Shown here piece after piece: positions 23,499-36,400 of a DNA stretch of 64,000 nt; the stretch's first letter is position 1; each line of letters starts with the position of its first letter. The notes under the pieces were generated by a model. It was not told the origin of the DNA and searched no databases. It saw nothing but the letters and a program-made list of their open reading frames with translations. Position numbers and translations under genes: made by a program. Location of the stretch: assembly GCA_033182465.1 (NCBI GenBank), contig CP137324.1, forward strand, positions 496,001 to 560,000, given 5' to 3'. The stretch comes from Sanghuangporus weigelae (Eukaryota > Basidiomycota > Agaricomycetes > Hymenochaetales > Hymenochaetaceae).

Positions 23499-24872
23499 TT
23501 CGCAATGTAAAATGTAGAGAAAAGTTTTGGAATTCGGAATGTGATTGAAATAGGATTAGAAGATCGGTGACTTCGAGAGGAAGGGAATAGAATACTGGTC
23601 GACCGGGTGAGGCATTTCTACTCTTTTATATGCAGGTGAGGTAAGTAGGGCATTAGTCAGTCGAGTCACGAGCTGTCATGCGTTTGCGCGGATCCTTTGC
23701 ACGTTTCTGCTGGTGAATAATCTCAGTCAGATGACAGGCCCGTTTCTGTTCTTTCCCTTCAGACCACTTCCATCTTTGAATCAGAACGACCACCAGCCTC
23801 CACTTTGAGTGACGCAAGAGAAGACAATATTCAAGACGCGGATACGTTCGGAAGGAGATCTGGGAGACGTGGTCGCCATTGTTGTCGAAATATCGTGGTT
23901 TGTAGACCGTCGACAGGATTCGACATCTTTGGATCACACTTCCACTTCTCCTTCTTCCTTTCTTTGATACCAGAATTCTGCCTGGCCCGATTCCAGCCCG
24001 ATCATTTCGCGTGACTACCTCGTTTAGACAGGTTCAACAGAATCTCATTCGTGTGATCAGACAGAAGAAGTGGTCGAAACAGAATGGAATGCCTTGGACG
24101 CGGCTGACGTTGACGCGGTGAAGATCAACACTGTCTCAAGCGATATGGAAGCGAACGACGACCGACTACAGTAAATCAAGAAGGAAGCTGAATCCCCCCA
24201 GAAAGGCCGCAAGAAAACTAGCCTACGTTAACCTCCCGAGCCTGCAGATTGTTCGAGTTCATGAATCATGTTGTTCAAGTCAAAGGGTGAAGGTCGGGTC
24301 GTCAAGATGGACAACCGAAAATGAGACGTCGGGTAGACCGGAGCGAAATTCCAAGAGGAGTTCAAGTGACGCGGCGTGCGAAGACATGCGTCATAGCTTT
24401 TGGTTCGGTTCGGGACTACCTGCGAGCTGGAAGACACGAGCACAGACGAGTGAGAGAAGAAAAATAAAATAAAAAGGCAGCTTTACGCGTCAGCAATACA
24501 ATACAAGAGGACTGCAACAACAACAACCCGCGACACGAACAGCGGAATTTATAAAAGACAAGGAAACCATCAAATGTGACGGCGCTCGTGGTAATAACGG
24601 GGTATCAATTTAATTTGGTCGGGACGTTGATGTTTGCGGAAAACTCTGCCGGCGATCGCGATCACGTGGTGTGTCTCGCGTCCAGTTCGACTTCAACCTA
24701 GCTCAGTCCTGTTTCTTCCAGCCACCTCGTCGCTGCCACCAGCTCCTCTCCGCGGCCCCCTCTTCTCCTCGAACATCCTCGAGGAGGATTTATCCGCCTT
24801 CTTCTTGCATATTTCCCTTGTTTCTTTCTTCAGAGACCTTCCTGCGACTTTTCAACCATCACATCGTTCGCC
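23499..24872. other. Intergenic region upstream of the B-type cyclin
   Basis: About 1.4 kb without a gene I can assemble. Fragments look mildly coding: an acidic stretch near 24070-24170 on the plus strand (ending EANDDRLQ-stop), and on the minus strand PSPFDLNNMIHELEQSAG near 24235 and a Lys/Arg-rich tail at 23653-23790. They do not join into one frame with good splice sites and may be leftovers of a decayed gene. MluI-type ACGCGT at 24485 and an E-box at 24663 lie on the cyclin side. Confidence 0.35.
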
Positions 24873-26756
24873 ATGGCCTTCAACACCAAAGTATGTACGA
24901 TCGAACCCGATCTGCTGGCTTGTGCTAATTGAGCTACATGATATCAAGCTTCGCCCTCGAATCGGTCCTCAGAGACCCAAACTTGTCGGGGACGAGAATG
25001 CGAATGCGCTCGTGAGTAAACACGTCAAGCAGGCTTCTGTAGGAGGGCCCATTCGTGTACCCCTTAAGACTGGTCCGCAACGTCCCGCTCTTGGAGAGGT
25101 AAATCCGAACGCCATTAACAAGCATGTACGTTTGGTGCAGTTCTCACTAGGCAGCTGTCTCCAAAGTTTGTGAGGGAGGATGTTGACTTTTGGACGTTGT
25201 TGTTTCTTGTCTCTAGCATTCAGCTAAACTGCCAGTTCAGGGCCTCAAGGGAATGATCGGCCTTAAGAGGGGTCGATCAGCGACTTTAGATGCTTCCAGT
25301 GGTGCTCAGCGCATACCTCTTGGTCCTATACGACCCAATGTCAACGTCGCCACATCCAACACAGCCACCGAAGCTCCCGCAAGACTACCGCTGCGACCTC
25401 AACGCCCGCCGGTCATTCGACAGTCTGAGACCGCTCCAGAACTTAGTAAGCTAGCTCGAGAACCTGAGCCCGAGTCCGAGCCCGAACCTGAACCAGAGGC
25501 TGAGTCTGAAGATGAACTCAGTGCTAAGGAGGACAGCATGGACGTCGAAGAGGAGGAAAAGGAAGTCGCTGAACAAGTGGCAGAGTCGCGTGCCGTGACC
25601 GTAAAAGAACCTATCGGGGCAGAACCGGAAGCAGAAGTGAAGGACGAATCGGAAGACGACGACGACGAAGACGTTCCTGTAGAGCTCATCTGGCCCGCCA
25701 TCAGCCCCAAAGCAGCCGAAAAGTACAGGAATGAAATTGGACATATTCAAAAGACCTTCCATGACGAAGTGGACATGTTTGATACGACCATGGTCAGCGA
25801 ATATTCTGAAGAAATTTTCGACTACATGTCGAAACTTGAGGTGAAACGGTTTACGTTTGCGTGTGTCGTTTGCCAAGCTGACTCGTCTTTAGCTTGAAAT
25901 GATGCCCAATCCCGACTACATTCAAGGGCAGAGCGACCTCAACTGGGACATGCGCCAGACGCTAGTTGATTGGCTTTTACAGGTTCACCTGCGTTACTAT
26001 CTCCTTCCTGAAACTCTCTGGATAGCGATCAACCTTGTAGATCGATTCCTCAGTAAACGTATCGTGTCAGTGGTCAAGTTGCAACTCGTCGGAGTCGTCG
26101 CGATGTTCATTGCTGCTAAATACGAGGAAATTCTGGCTCCATCAGTCGAGGAATTCGTCTTCATGACAGAAGGTGGATACTCCAAGGAGGAGATTCTGAA
26201 AGGAGAGCGGATCGTGATGCAGACGCTTGACTTCAAGATCTCGAGTTACTGCTCCCCATACAGTTGGGTTCGTCGAATAAGCAAAGCGGACGAGTACGAC
26301 ATCCAGACCCGAACGCTCTGCAAGTATATCGTCGAAGTCACTCTTCTGGACTACCGCTTCCTTCGCGTGAAGCCGAGTCTGGTTGCTGCTGTCGGGATGT
26401 ACACCGCACGTCGGATGCTTGGTACTGACTGGGTGAGTAAAGTTATGTTTGATCGCACAGCCACTCACTGTTGTGGTCCTCTCGCGTCGCGACGCGTCAA
26501 GTACACGTGACTAACAATCTCTGTTCAGAACAACGCGTTTGTCTTCTATTCTGGGTACACGGAAGCACAACTTCTTACCGGTCACAGCTATGTCATTGGG
26601 AAGCTCCTAGAGCGAGGATTTGACAGGCAATACGTTAGCAGAAAGTATGCTAGCAAGAAGTACCTCAAGGCGAGCGTGTTCGCCATGAATTGGGCACGAA
26701 TGAACGGAACTACACCAGAGGCCGAGAAGGCGGACGAGATGGTCCTTGAGGCATGA
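24873..26756 (+). CDS. G2/mitotic B-type cyclin
   Basis: Regulatory subunit of Cdk1 for entry into mitosis. Five exons (24873-24890, 24949-25125, 25217-25840, 25893-26432, 26529-26756) give 528 residues. The N-terminus holds the destruction box RPALGEVNPNAIN, the APC/C degradation signal, and basic stretches. An acidic Glu/Pro repeat runs from about 25465 to 25680. The cyclin box carries the B-type signature MRQTLVDWLLQVHLRYYLLP, then LQLVGVVAMFIAAKYEE and YSKEEILKGERIVMQTLDF. The second fold includes TLLDYRFLRVKPSLVAA. The first exon encodes only six residues. The start MAFNTK is supported by CGCCATGG and a good donor. It is a Clb/Cdc13-type protein; the exact paralogue name is not assigned. 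Confidence 0.93.
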
Positions 26757-27998
26757 GTCCTTTTAACGCCTTTCCTCTTGCCCCGAGACCCGAATCCGCT
26801 TGTCTCTCTCTGGATGTTCCTTCACGGTGTGGCCTGTTCCTTTGTTCTAGCCTTCCATCCTTGCTTTCCTCCGCCTTCACCCTCTCTCAACACGCTATGC
26901 TTGACCTATGCACATCATTTCTCTCGTATGCTCTTGATCAACTGTACCCGTTATGTTGGTGGCTCTTTTGATATGCCGCAAGCTTTGTCTACGTTCTCAA
27001 AACGACACAAGTACATGTCCAGTATGCGGTCTCATCCGACTCTAGTCCCTCCTTCCACACCAACTGTACACTCCTTTTCTATGGCTCCAGGCCTTTCTTT
27101 CGTTACTGCCCCACGAACGTTGTCTGCATATCATTGCAATGTTCGCACACCGTCGTTCGTGTCTTCGGGAGACTGACGGGCCGTACTTGCATCCCTCCAT
27201 CATTGTCAGCCATCAATCTTGCTGCACATAGATACGATGTCTAGATTTCTCGATCTCTTCTCTCCTTTTTGGCTTCACTAACGTCTTGACAGACGTCTCA
27301 TCGCTCGACAAAGGTTCCATCGGACACACTAGTAGACAAAGTCTGCGACTTCGCTTCCTCCCCCTCCCCTATTATCTCTTCGTCAAACCGGCTTTTTATT
27401 CTTTTTCGTTTGTTTGTTGTTTTTCGTATTTGCGCAATGCAGCTCGCATCCTTGTATAATTTGCATTTTGGTCGCAATTCCTACTTTTACCTTCTGTTTT
27501 GCTTTCCTTCTTTCTCTCTTTTTGTCTCCTTCCACGTAATCCTTTAGTCCTAGTTTGCCCATACTACATATGCATCATCTATCATTGCTCGGCCCTTCGC
27601 ACTATCGGTCTTCTCCATTACCTGTGATCGCTTTGCTCCCGTTCTCTCTGTTTTTCCTTTCTTTCTCCTTTTCTTCTTTCTGTGTAAATTAGAATGAGCA
27701 ATACCGCCAGCACAAGGCGAAAGAAATATACGACTCAAACTTCCTCTCAGCTTCCTTCGGTCTGTAGTGAAGTCTATTTCAAGCTGCAATTCGACTTGAA
27801 AGTCCTTGAATGGCGCATGCTATTCTGTGAGCAGCTGGTGCGTTTCTTATGAAGCGAGTGGTAAAGTCTGGTTGCAAGTATACTAGCATGTATCAACCAA
27901 TTGAACTAGCCATGAAAAAAAGAGTAAAGCAGATAACCAAGATGAGCTACTGATAAACGTCTAAGACTCACGACAGATATTGGTGAGTTCAAACATAC
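26757..27998. other. Long convergent intergenic stretch
   Basis: About 1.2 kb between the 3' ends of the cyclin (+) and the uridine kinase (-). It is strongly pyrimidine-biased on the plus strand, as in a long 3' UTR. Open frames here lack conserved motifs. Confidence 0.4.
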
Positions 27999-30274
27999 TT
28001 AGAGGTAGTATCTATCTCCAATTTGTCCCATTCCCGGCTCGATAGCCCATATCTTGCATTCTCCACAAGCCTCGCCCTCACCCTCATGAACTTGGCTCGC
28101 CTCAGCCCAACGCTTACTCAGCACATCATCCACTGCACCACACACAATTCGTACATCTGAAAACGCGCGATGAAGCGCCTCGATTCCGCCGTACCTTGAT
28201 ATGAGGAACGTTACGAAGACGATGTGATCTTGTCGGACGCCATGGTCGAGTAGGGTGCGAATGGCCATGAACGCTGCTGCGCCTGTGCCGATTTGTGCGT
28301 CTAGAAGGAGTACGTACGTATCTTCTGCAAGAGAGCGATCGCGGACGCAGGTGGGGAGCTTGATGTGTAGTAGAAGAGGCTCGCCCGTTGTATAATTGGA
28401 TTGGATTAGTAGAGAGCCGATACGGATGCCGTTGATCACTCGACGGAGTCCCTTTTCAAGTGGGCCACCCCTAAGAAAGCGCAATTGAATGATCAATATA
28501 TGATGTTCGAAAGGATCATGTACGACTTACGAACGAAGTATGGATACTCCGCAAATATTCTGAGCGCGGCAAGAAAGAGTCAGTAATAGCAAGTAGAAGA
28601 TATCAATCGGAACAGCACTCACAGATGCAGCAGATTCCTTCCCATGATATTCAGAGCCAACAGGAGTTATCACCGACTTCGACTTGAATGGCAATAGTGC
28701 TAGAGCTTGCTCGGCGAGGAACATTGACAAACGGTCCACGAAGAAAATGAAGTCTTCACGAGAAGTGTTCTTGTCTCGTAGGATTGTGTAAATTCCCTGA
28801 AGGCAAACTTTCGGCGTTCTTCGTGTATAAAAGGAACAATAACTTTTGACGGACCTTTAGCTGGGCTGTCTGCTCGAGGACATGAACGTTTAGCTTCTCC
28901 AACAACGGCAAAGGCTCTTCCTTAGAAGGCGATAGTGACCTGAGTAACGTATTATCTCGGCCTTCTTGCGAGCGTGCCATGCTCTCTCGGAAACTCCTCG
29001 TTCGCTCGTCAAGTTGCAAACGAATGTGAGTCGTTATGAGATCAATGGCCACGGAATTATCCAGACCAGGGACAATCTTGGATTCGTGAGTCTTTTTCAG
29101 GATGAAATACGGACAGCACCAACAATGTCTGCATAGCGAGATGTCGGAAGAACGAAATCATCATAAGCGGGCTTGACGAATCGCAGGTATCTATCAGCCG
29201 TGCTTAATTCGAAGTATGCGGTCAAAGTGAGCTGCAATAACCCACTGGCTCAAGACGCTCTCGATACTTCTATCGCGCTCCTTGATATCTCGTCGTATCC
29301 GCCTCGCCAACATGAGGTCGGAATCGCATTTCACGAAGATCTGAAGGACAAATCAATCAAGTGTCCACAAAACCAAAGTGCTGACGATAGACCTTTAGAT
29401 CATATAATGAACGAAGTACGGGATCATGGAGAGCCATGATACCTTCGACTACACGGAATGTTATGTTCATACCGCATCGAAATTGATGTCCATGGCTCAC
29501 CGATGATTATAGTGGCACCGTATAGATACACTCGGTCATTTTCGCGCTGATGCTTGGAGAATGAGTATATTGGTATATTGGTTTGTCTTCCCTTCTTGAG
29601 GTCTGATAAACACTTAAGCCGTGATTTAGCACACTTAACGCGATATCAAGATACGGAATCTTGGCGTACATTGGCAAACTCGACTATATCAATTGCATCT
29701 GGGTGATCAAAGTCATATTCGCAAGCGAAGGCCAGTTCCAATTGCTCTGGAGTAAGCGCCTTGTAAAAGCTGTCCTGATTACAACAAATGAGTGCGGAAA
29801 TAAATATTAGACGAAGACGAGGCAAACCTGGGACATAATGACAACGGAAGGGAGGCATCCTAAAGAGCGAAGAATTTGCCGCGCTACATAGGTCTACACA
29901 ACATGAGTCAAAACGGATTTCAGACAAATATATATTCTCGACCTTTCCACTGGCGGAACCGCCTAAACGCGTAAGATGAGTTGGCAGTGATTATAAATAA
30001 ATACAGACAAACACTACTCACCGGCAATGCTGATAACAAACGCGTCTGATATGTGATTTCCATTCTCATCGTACCTTTCGCACGTCAAACTTGAAGATAA
30101 CATTCCCGGCCAATCTACGTACCATGGTCCTCTTCCATGAGACTTCAAGATGGTATTCTTCATCGGTTCACCGGTCAGTTTCACCGCCGTCGAGTGTAAC
30201 CTGGGCAATCGCGGGCGCGACTGCACTCTTTCAGGATTTCTTTCGGTCTCATTTGATGAAGATGCTTGAGGCAT
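27999..30274 (-). CDS. URK1: Uridine kinase with uracil phosphoribosyltransferase-like domain
   Basis: Pyrimidine salvage enzyme that phosphorylates uridine and cytidine. The probable start is MPQASSSNETERNPERVQ at 30274. The P-loop GGSASGK/T is split by an intron at about 29952-29902, then YVARQILRSLGCLPSVVIMS and DSFYKALTPEQLELAFACEY, typical of uridine kinase. Further exons give DAIDIVEF, IRRDIKERDRSIESVL and DIVVPGLDNSVAIDLI. The C-terminal half is UPRT-like: FFVDRLSMFLAEQALALLPF, GSEYHGKESA, ILLQSN-type RIGSLLIQSNYTTGEP, the PRPP-loop-like DAQIGTGAAAFMAIRTLLDH, and GIGQIGDRY-like PGMGQIGDRYYL-stop. This two-domain layout is usual for eukaryotic uridine kinases. Small exons and many introns; the gene looks intact. 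It points the same way as the crotonase gene upstream. Confidence 0.88.
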
Positions 30275-30596
30275 TACTTGGGATAGAAAAAGCTGTTCAG
30301 CGTAAATGCGTCGGGTCACTACCTGCAAATAGGATCCGTAGACTCGGACGTAGACGTCGGGAGAGAGATGAGAGCTACTAAAATTGATCGACGTACTTCA
30401 CTTTGTAGGGCACGTGATCGTCATGGATCGGCGATCTGGCAGATTCTGGCTTCCAGACGACAGAATCTTCGGCGGAATCATTCCTTTTATAAATTCGTAC
30501 TTGCTACATGATGCCCATGAACGGGAGCTGGAATATTTAAATACACGTTGTTATGGTCTGTATCCAAGAAGGTCGACTCCGCATGCATCAGAACAT

Positions 30597-31784
30597 TCAT
30601 AGTCGAGCGCGGGCAGCCATGTCTTCATGTGCCGGAAGAACTTGTCTATAATCCTTCGAGATATCTCGTAGTGCCTGACGATAGACGTCTCTCTGAAATC
30701 ATCCATTCAGCGTAAAAGTCAAACCTTAGTTTATAGAGGTACCTTTATCAAACCCCACACTCCCATTTTAGCGTTGTCAGCTCTCTCCCGAGCTACAATC
30801 CTTGCAACGGCAAGCAAAGCATCAGTTGAACTACCCTCTGCGATAGCATCGATGATGCCACTATCCAAGGCTTCCTTTGGTGTGAATCGGTGTCCCTCAA
30901 GTGCTAATTTTCGCAATGCGCGCGCATCGGAAACCTTAGTGCGTGCCACAGCTGCAAGAGAGAGTGGCCATGGAGCTCCAAAATGAACCTAGGTATCATG
31001 AATGAGTTGACAATCTTGCCACAAACGAGAACCATAGGTAATAATGTACTTCATTCATACAGCACCATGCACGCCGTTCTTTTCCATCTGTCATGATGCG
31101 ATAGTCGCAAGCAAGGGCAAGTATTAGCCCACCGGCAAAACAATGTCCATTGATGGCCGCAATAATCGGAACTAAATTTCAATGTCAGCGACGTGCAAAT
31201 GCGGCGCGGCGCGAAATTTCACGCTACTGGGGAAAGTCATTATCCGTGCTATGAGTGTATTATACGTGTCTGGAATATGAATTGCATGAGTAGGAGGGAA
31301 AGCATATAGTGTAACTTGCCACACCAGGAAAGAAATTTGGATCTTTGGTAGCTTTGGAAAAGTCTAGACCTTAGCGCAGCAGTGCACATGTAAGAAGGAG
31401 AATTTTCGAGATCCATAAGAGAGCTCTCACCATTGCTGAAGAACTTGTTCTGATCTCGTTTTCCGACTATAATGAGCGCTCCTCTGCCATCTGAAACAGG
31501 ACCAGCGGTCGATTCTGACCGATTCGCGGCTTGAGCAGAGCGCCAAACCTCTCTCCATTCTCGTTCAACTACGTCTAAAGCAGGCTTCAGTGCACCGTTA
31601 ATCAATTCATGCGTGAGACGATTGTCTTCGCCATTATGCATTTCGATGATCCAGATATATGAATCCTGTGCTGTAATTCGTAGAGATCAGGTATTTTTCG
31701 TTAGACGATGAAGACGAGATGGTACGAACGGTCCCTTGATAATGTAACGAGAGGCTTGCCAGCAGGAAATTTATGGCTTTCCAT
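30597..31784 (-). CDS. Enoyl-CoA hydratase/isomerase (crotonase), probably peroxisomal
   Basis: Crotonase-fold enzyme of fatty-acid beta-oxidation, most like fungal and plant peroxisomal delta3,delta2-enoyl-CoA isomerases. It starts MESHKFPAGKPLVTLSRD at 31784. After a first intron it reads IIEMHNGEDNRLTHELING, then GRGALIIVGKRDQNKFFSNG and GLDFSKATKDPNFFPG (oxyanion-hole region). Next comes PIIAAINGHCFAGGLILALA with the glycine-rich CoA-binding loop, followed by CDYRIM and a conserved tail FTPKEALDSGIIDAI. The protein ends AARARL-stop; the tripeptide ARL fits the relaxed peroxisomal signal PTS1. At least six exons. Hydratase versus isomerase activity cannot be decided by eye. Confidence 0.88.
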
Positions 31785-32038
31785 GGTGGAGGATGAGAAT
31801 AAGTGAATGCTGGAATGCTGGTCTCGGACCCGTGCCTTTTTGAACGCGTCGCGTGGCCTTGTGATTCTTATTTCCAAATATTTCCAAATATTGACCTCAG
31901 AGGGATCGGCGGTTCTCCCTCTCCCTTCCTGCCTTTGATAAGCAAATCAATATTATTGAAAGTCAATCCTCCGGGGCATCGATCGATTCATTGTCATATC
32001 TTTATCTCCCATGATATACAGACGCTGAAAGGCCGAAG

Positions 32039-32837
32039 ATGCAAGAATCGATTGCTGCCTTCTTCTATGGCACATTGCTGCATCCGAAAGTCCTCAAACG
32101 TGTCATCGGTAATGATGGCACGCATCTCCGGATTTGTCCTGCTATTCTGCCAGTACGCCTTTCCTTGTATTCCTTTACTAGACTTAGCACTAATCTTGCC
32201 AGCAGGAGCATACCCGCCATCATATAAAGGTGCTTGTCCGGTGTATCGAATGAAAGCGGAACAACAATCAATCTGTTCCAAATAGAATTGCGATTATCCA
32301 GGAGTAGTACCCTACAAGAAATCCAGGCAGCTTTTTGATAGAGAATTGACACCAGACGAGCGTTCTGTCCGAGGAAATATCGTCATAGGGCTGAGCGAGA
32401 AGGATATCGAGTTCCTTGATGTCTTTGAAGGAGATGTAAGCTGTTTGTCAGTAGTCTGTTTTCAGTACTGACAATCCTTCGAATATAATCATAATTAGGA
32501 ATACATCAGGGAGAAAATCCGAGTGTATACGTTAGGAGTCCCAGAGCCTCTCAACAACCCGTCACCTTCCGTCTTATCGGAGAATACAAACCATTTCTCT
32601 TCCCCTTCTGAACTAGGCGGGCCTGTAGAAGCGAACGTCTACATATGGGTCGCCCCAATTTCATTACTGGAGCCTGAGCTTTGGTCGTACGAGGTTTTTA
32701 TCAGGGACAACGCTTGGAAGTGGGTTGGTCCTACAGAGGAAAATGAATCGTATGCTGAGGTCGATCGACGACGGGCAATGAATGGAATCATCAATGGAGC
32801 AGCACAGAGAACCATAGAAGAGAGTGCATCGAACTAA
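32039..32837 (+). CDS. AIG2-like gamma-glutamylcyclotransferase family protein
   Basis: Starts MQESIAAFFYGTLLHPKVL; FFYGTL is the signature loop of the gamma-glutamylcyclotransferase/AIG2 fold. Exon 2 carries EHTRHHIK, spliced to NCDYPGVVPYKKSRQLFD, then VRGNIVIGLSEKDIEFLDVF and EGDEYIRE, where the Glu of the family's active site is expected. The tail VEANVYIWVAPISLLEP...WSYEVFIRDNAWKWVG is typical. Three introns at about 32151-32202, 32231-32285 and 32435-32500. Family members release 5-oxoproline from gamma-glutamyl compounds; the substrate is not known here. Divergent from the crotonase, with 254 bp between the two starts. Confidence 0.85.
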
Positions 32838-33449
32838 TCTACGGCAAGTTTGCTTGCTAGCTAGACTGTTTTAGAAGAGAAATACGTTTATGGTCATTCT
32901 TCGCTTCAAGCTTAGAGTTTTCCGACTTTGGTGAGACTCTCCCACGCCTCCATGACTTCGACAGAAGTCACCACACAGACTTGTGCTGCGAGCGGCCCAT
33001 CGATTCAGGATACGAATTTGTTCTTCTGAAATGGATACGAAGCCTTCGAACAATTATCCAAGGGCCGACGGGCCTGGTTCTCATGGTCAAATGACCTCTA
33101 ACTTGATGCACGGCTTCAAGCTTTTCGCCGGGTTCTGTAGAAGTCTGTAGAGTATATATATCCGCTTCTTATCTCTATTTTCGAACTAGATGCAGCATGC
33201 TGGACCCGAAGTATCGTCCGGCGAATGGCGGGCCCGTCATCTCTTCGGACAGCAAAATTGGATCACGAGTCGTTGTCGCCGAGGTTGCATCGTCCAATGG
33301 AGGTTTGTAATGGAAATCGGCAACTTTTTCGATTTTATGGGTACCGGGCTAGAAATCGTCAACCCTTTGAGGATCTTATGAGGATCTTGCTGATCTCATA
33401 AAACCTACGATACCTCGATGAACAATCTCTTTTGACTGATTCTCGTACA
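32838..33449. promoter_or_regulatory. Upstream region of GH115 gene 1
   Basis: About 610 bp with a TATATATA run near 33152 and no gene recognised. It should contain the GH115 promoter. Confidence 0.4.
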
Positions 33450-36400
33450 ATGCGGTCGATCAGTACTTGTCTCCTCGTCATACTCCTTGGTCTCCTAACT
33501 CTCCTCCGTTGCGTCTCGGCTATTGGTCAAGACACATGTGTCGCTTTTAAGTCTTCGCCCTCATCATTCTCTACCGTGAATGGCGTGTCTGTTGCTCCAA
33601 TTTTCTTATCTAAAGACGAATGGCCCGGAGTTCAACGAGTCGCTGCAGACTTCGCCTCCGACATTGAAAAGGTCTCCGGAAGGTCTCCGAAGGTATCTAA
33701 TGTCACGACGTCTGTGAAGACCTCCGTCCACCCGATAATCATCGGTACTCTCGGAAAGTCATCCTTGATAGACGCGGTAGTGAATCATACAGGTCTGGAC
33801 GTCTCTTCCGTATCAGGGAAATGGGAGTCTTTCATGACAAGAATAGTTAATAACCCTCTTCCCGGCATATCAAAAGCATATCTTGTTATCGGAGCCGACA
33901 AGCGTGGGGCTATCTATGCCATGTACGACCTCTCAGAACAGATTGGTGTCTCTCCGTGGTATTGGTGAGTATAAATTGACTTCATGTCGTGCATAGTGGG
34001 ACTGAAGTTGAACCGGATCTGAAGGTGGGCAGATGTTCCAACAACCAAGCAGTCTCAAATAGCTTTCTCTGCGTCCGGATGTTCGCACGGCTCGCCGACT
34101 GTGAAGTATCGTGGTTTCTTTTTTAACGATGAACAACCAGCTCTACAGAATTGGGCAATGGAGAAATTTACCAACGGCACCGGAGCGGCTTTGACTGGAT
34201 CGCCATTCAATCGTTTCTTTTACACTAAGGTGTAAGCTCGGTCCATTGACGTCTTGTGGCATGAACTGATTCCTTCAGCAGATTTGAACTCATACTACGT
34301 CTGAAAGGAAATTATCTCTGGCCTGGTAAGCATTCTTACTATTTTTATATACACCAAACTCACGTACTCGACTTCTTTTCCAGCGCAATGGAGCAGGTAC
34401 TTGAGTATATTGAACTACTAAATTCGAGAGGTCGTTGATCAAACTTCGGCAGTGCCTTCGGCGTAGACGATGCACAAAATCAGCTGCTCGCAGACTGGTT
34501 CGGCATTGTTATGGGCACAAGGTACATGACGAGACAATCACCTAACCTTATCATCCCTGACTAGCTTTCTAGTCATGAAGAACCCATGATGCGATCTATT
34601 CCAGTCGAATGGGGTCTATTCGGAGTGGGACAGTGGGATTACGGCACCAACTCACAGTTCATTTATAATTTTTGGGTAAACGGAACGGAGCGTGCGAAGC
34701 CATACGAGAATATCTTTACAGTTGGCATGCGAGGCGATGGCGACTGTAAGTTTCTCCTGATCCATGCGAATGCAATCTCTGATAACCTGTCAGTGCCGCT
34801 GTCGGAGGGAACGAATATTGACCTGTTGGAGAAAGTAATTTCTGATCAGCGTCAGATTCTAATGGATGTCTTCAACACAGCAGACCTTACGGATATTCCG
34901 CAGATGTGGGCACTTTGTGCGTTGTCCAGCTTGGGCTTTTGCACTTGATCTTGTCTTTGTGTATGCCGACCTGCTTTCAGATAAAGAGGTACTGGGATAT
35001 TACGACGACGGAATGCGAGTCCCAGAAGATATAACATTGCTCTGGAGTGACGATAAGTGCGTGCCTTGCGCTTTGTTTGCTTGAACGTCTTTAGCCAATA
35101 ACTCCCCTTCTCTAGCTGGGGAAATATGGTTCGCCTTCCAATTCCTAGTGAGTTCAACAGAACAGGAGGAGCTGGAGTATATTATCATGTGTGTCAATTT
35201 TGCGATGCATGCGCAACAAATGTATCTCTGACTCCTCACCTTCCTATATAGTACGATTATGTAGGCGGGACTGTTGATTCCTATCAAGTAGGTCACTGAC
35301 CTACCGTGATAATAGGTCGGAGATCCAAGGGACTACAAGTGGATCACAGTAAGCTCTCTTCCGTGTCAGTGCCGATCAAAACTTAAGAGCAAGTATTCAG
35401 AGTTCGCAAATGTCCAAGGTCGGTTCGACGTTTGGGAGCATTTGGCCAAATCTAACACTTCATATAGACCTTCGATCAACTATCGCAAGCTGTCGAGCGG
35501 GAAGCAACGCGAATCTGGATAGTAAACGTCGGAGATCTCAAGCCATACGAACTCAACACAGAATTCTTCTTAACATACGGCTGGAACGCTTCGCGGTGGT
35601 CGTTCAATAATCTTAATACATTCGTCGCTTCGTGGGCTCAGCGCGAATTTGATTTGCCTCCATCTACTGCGAACGAAGTAGTGACGATTATGAGTAACCT
35701 CACAAGATGGAACAACAGACGGAAACCCGAATTACTGAACGGTACGACATTTAGTCTGACAGACTACAGAGAGTGTGTCCATCATTCCACTCCTCTACGT
35801 CTATGCTAATGAATGGCGTAGAGCGGAGAATGTAGTTGCTGCATGGGTCGCTCTACTCAATGCTTCAACAAGGATATATAACGACCTATCCCCAGAATTC
35901 AAGCCCGCTTTCTTTGAGACCGTACAACATCCTATCCTGGCCAGTTCAACGGTCTGTAAAATGTGGATAGCTCAAGGCATGAATAATCTTCGAGCTACTC
36001 AAGGTCGCTTGAGTACAAACAATCTCGCTGATCAAGTCGAGAGCTTGTTTGCTCAGGACTTCGAAATCGAGACTCAGTATCATCAACTATTAAATGGGAA
36101 ATGGGACCAGTACCTGCATTATCAGCTCAGTCTCTGTATAGTATACTGATTGTTCACCACAGTATGATGGACCAGACGCACCTTCAATACTTCTACTGGC
36201 AGGAACCCGTATCAAACACGTACGTTGGCCGAAATGCTCAGTATTCTCTCTTGCTTATGAGGGTGTTTCCAGTATGCCACCTATTTCCCGTGTCCAGCCA
36301 AAGAAGAAGAACATAGCCGGGGTCATGCGAATATCTCCAGAAGGAACAAAAGCAGCTTGGTAGGTGAATTTCATTTGGATCCTCATCCAGTTTCTCACTC

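Noticed and set aside
25399-25876. Minus-strand Ser-rich and His/Phe-rich frames over the cyclin
   Set aside because: They are the complement of the acidic Glu repeat of the cyclin.
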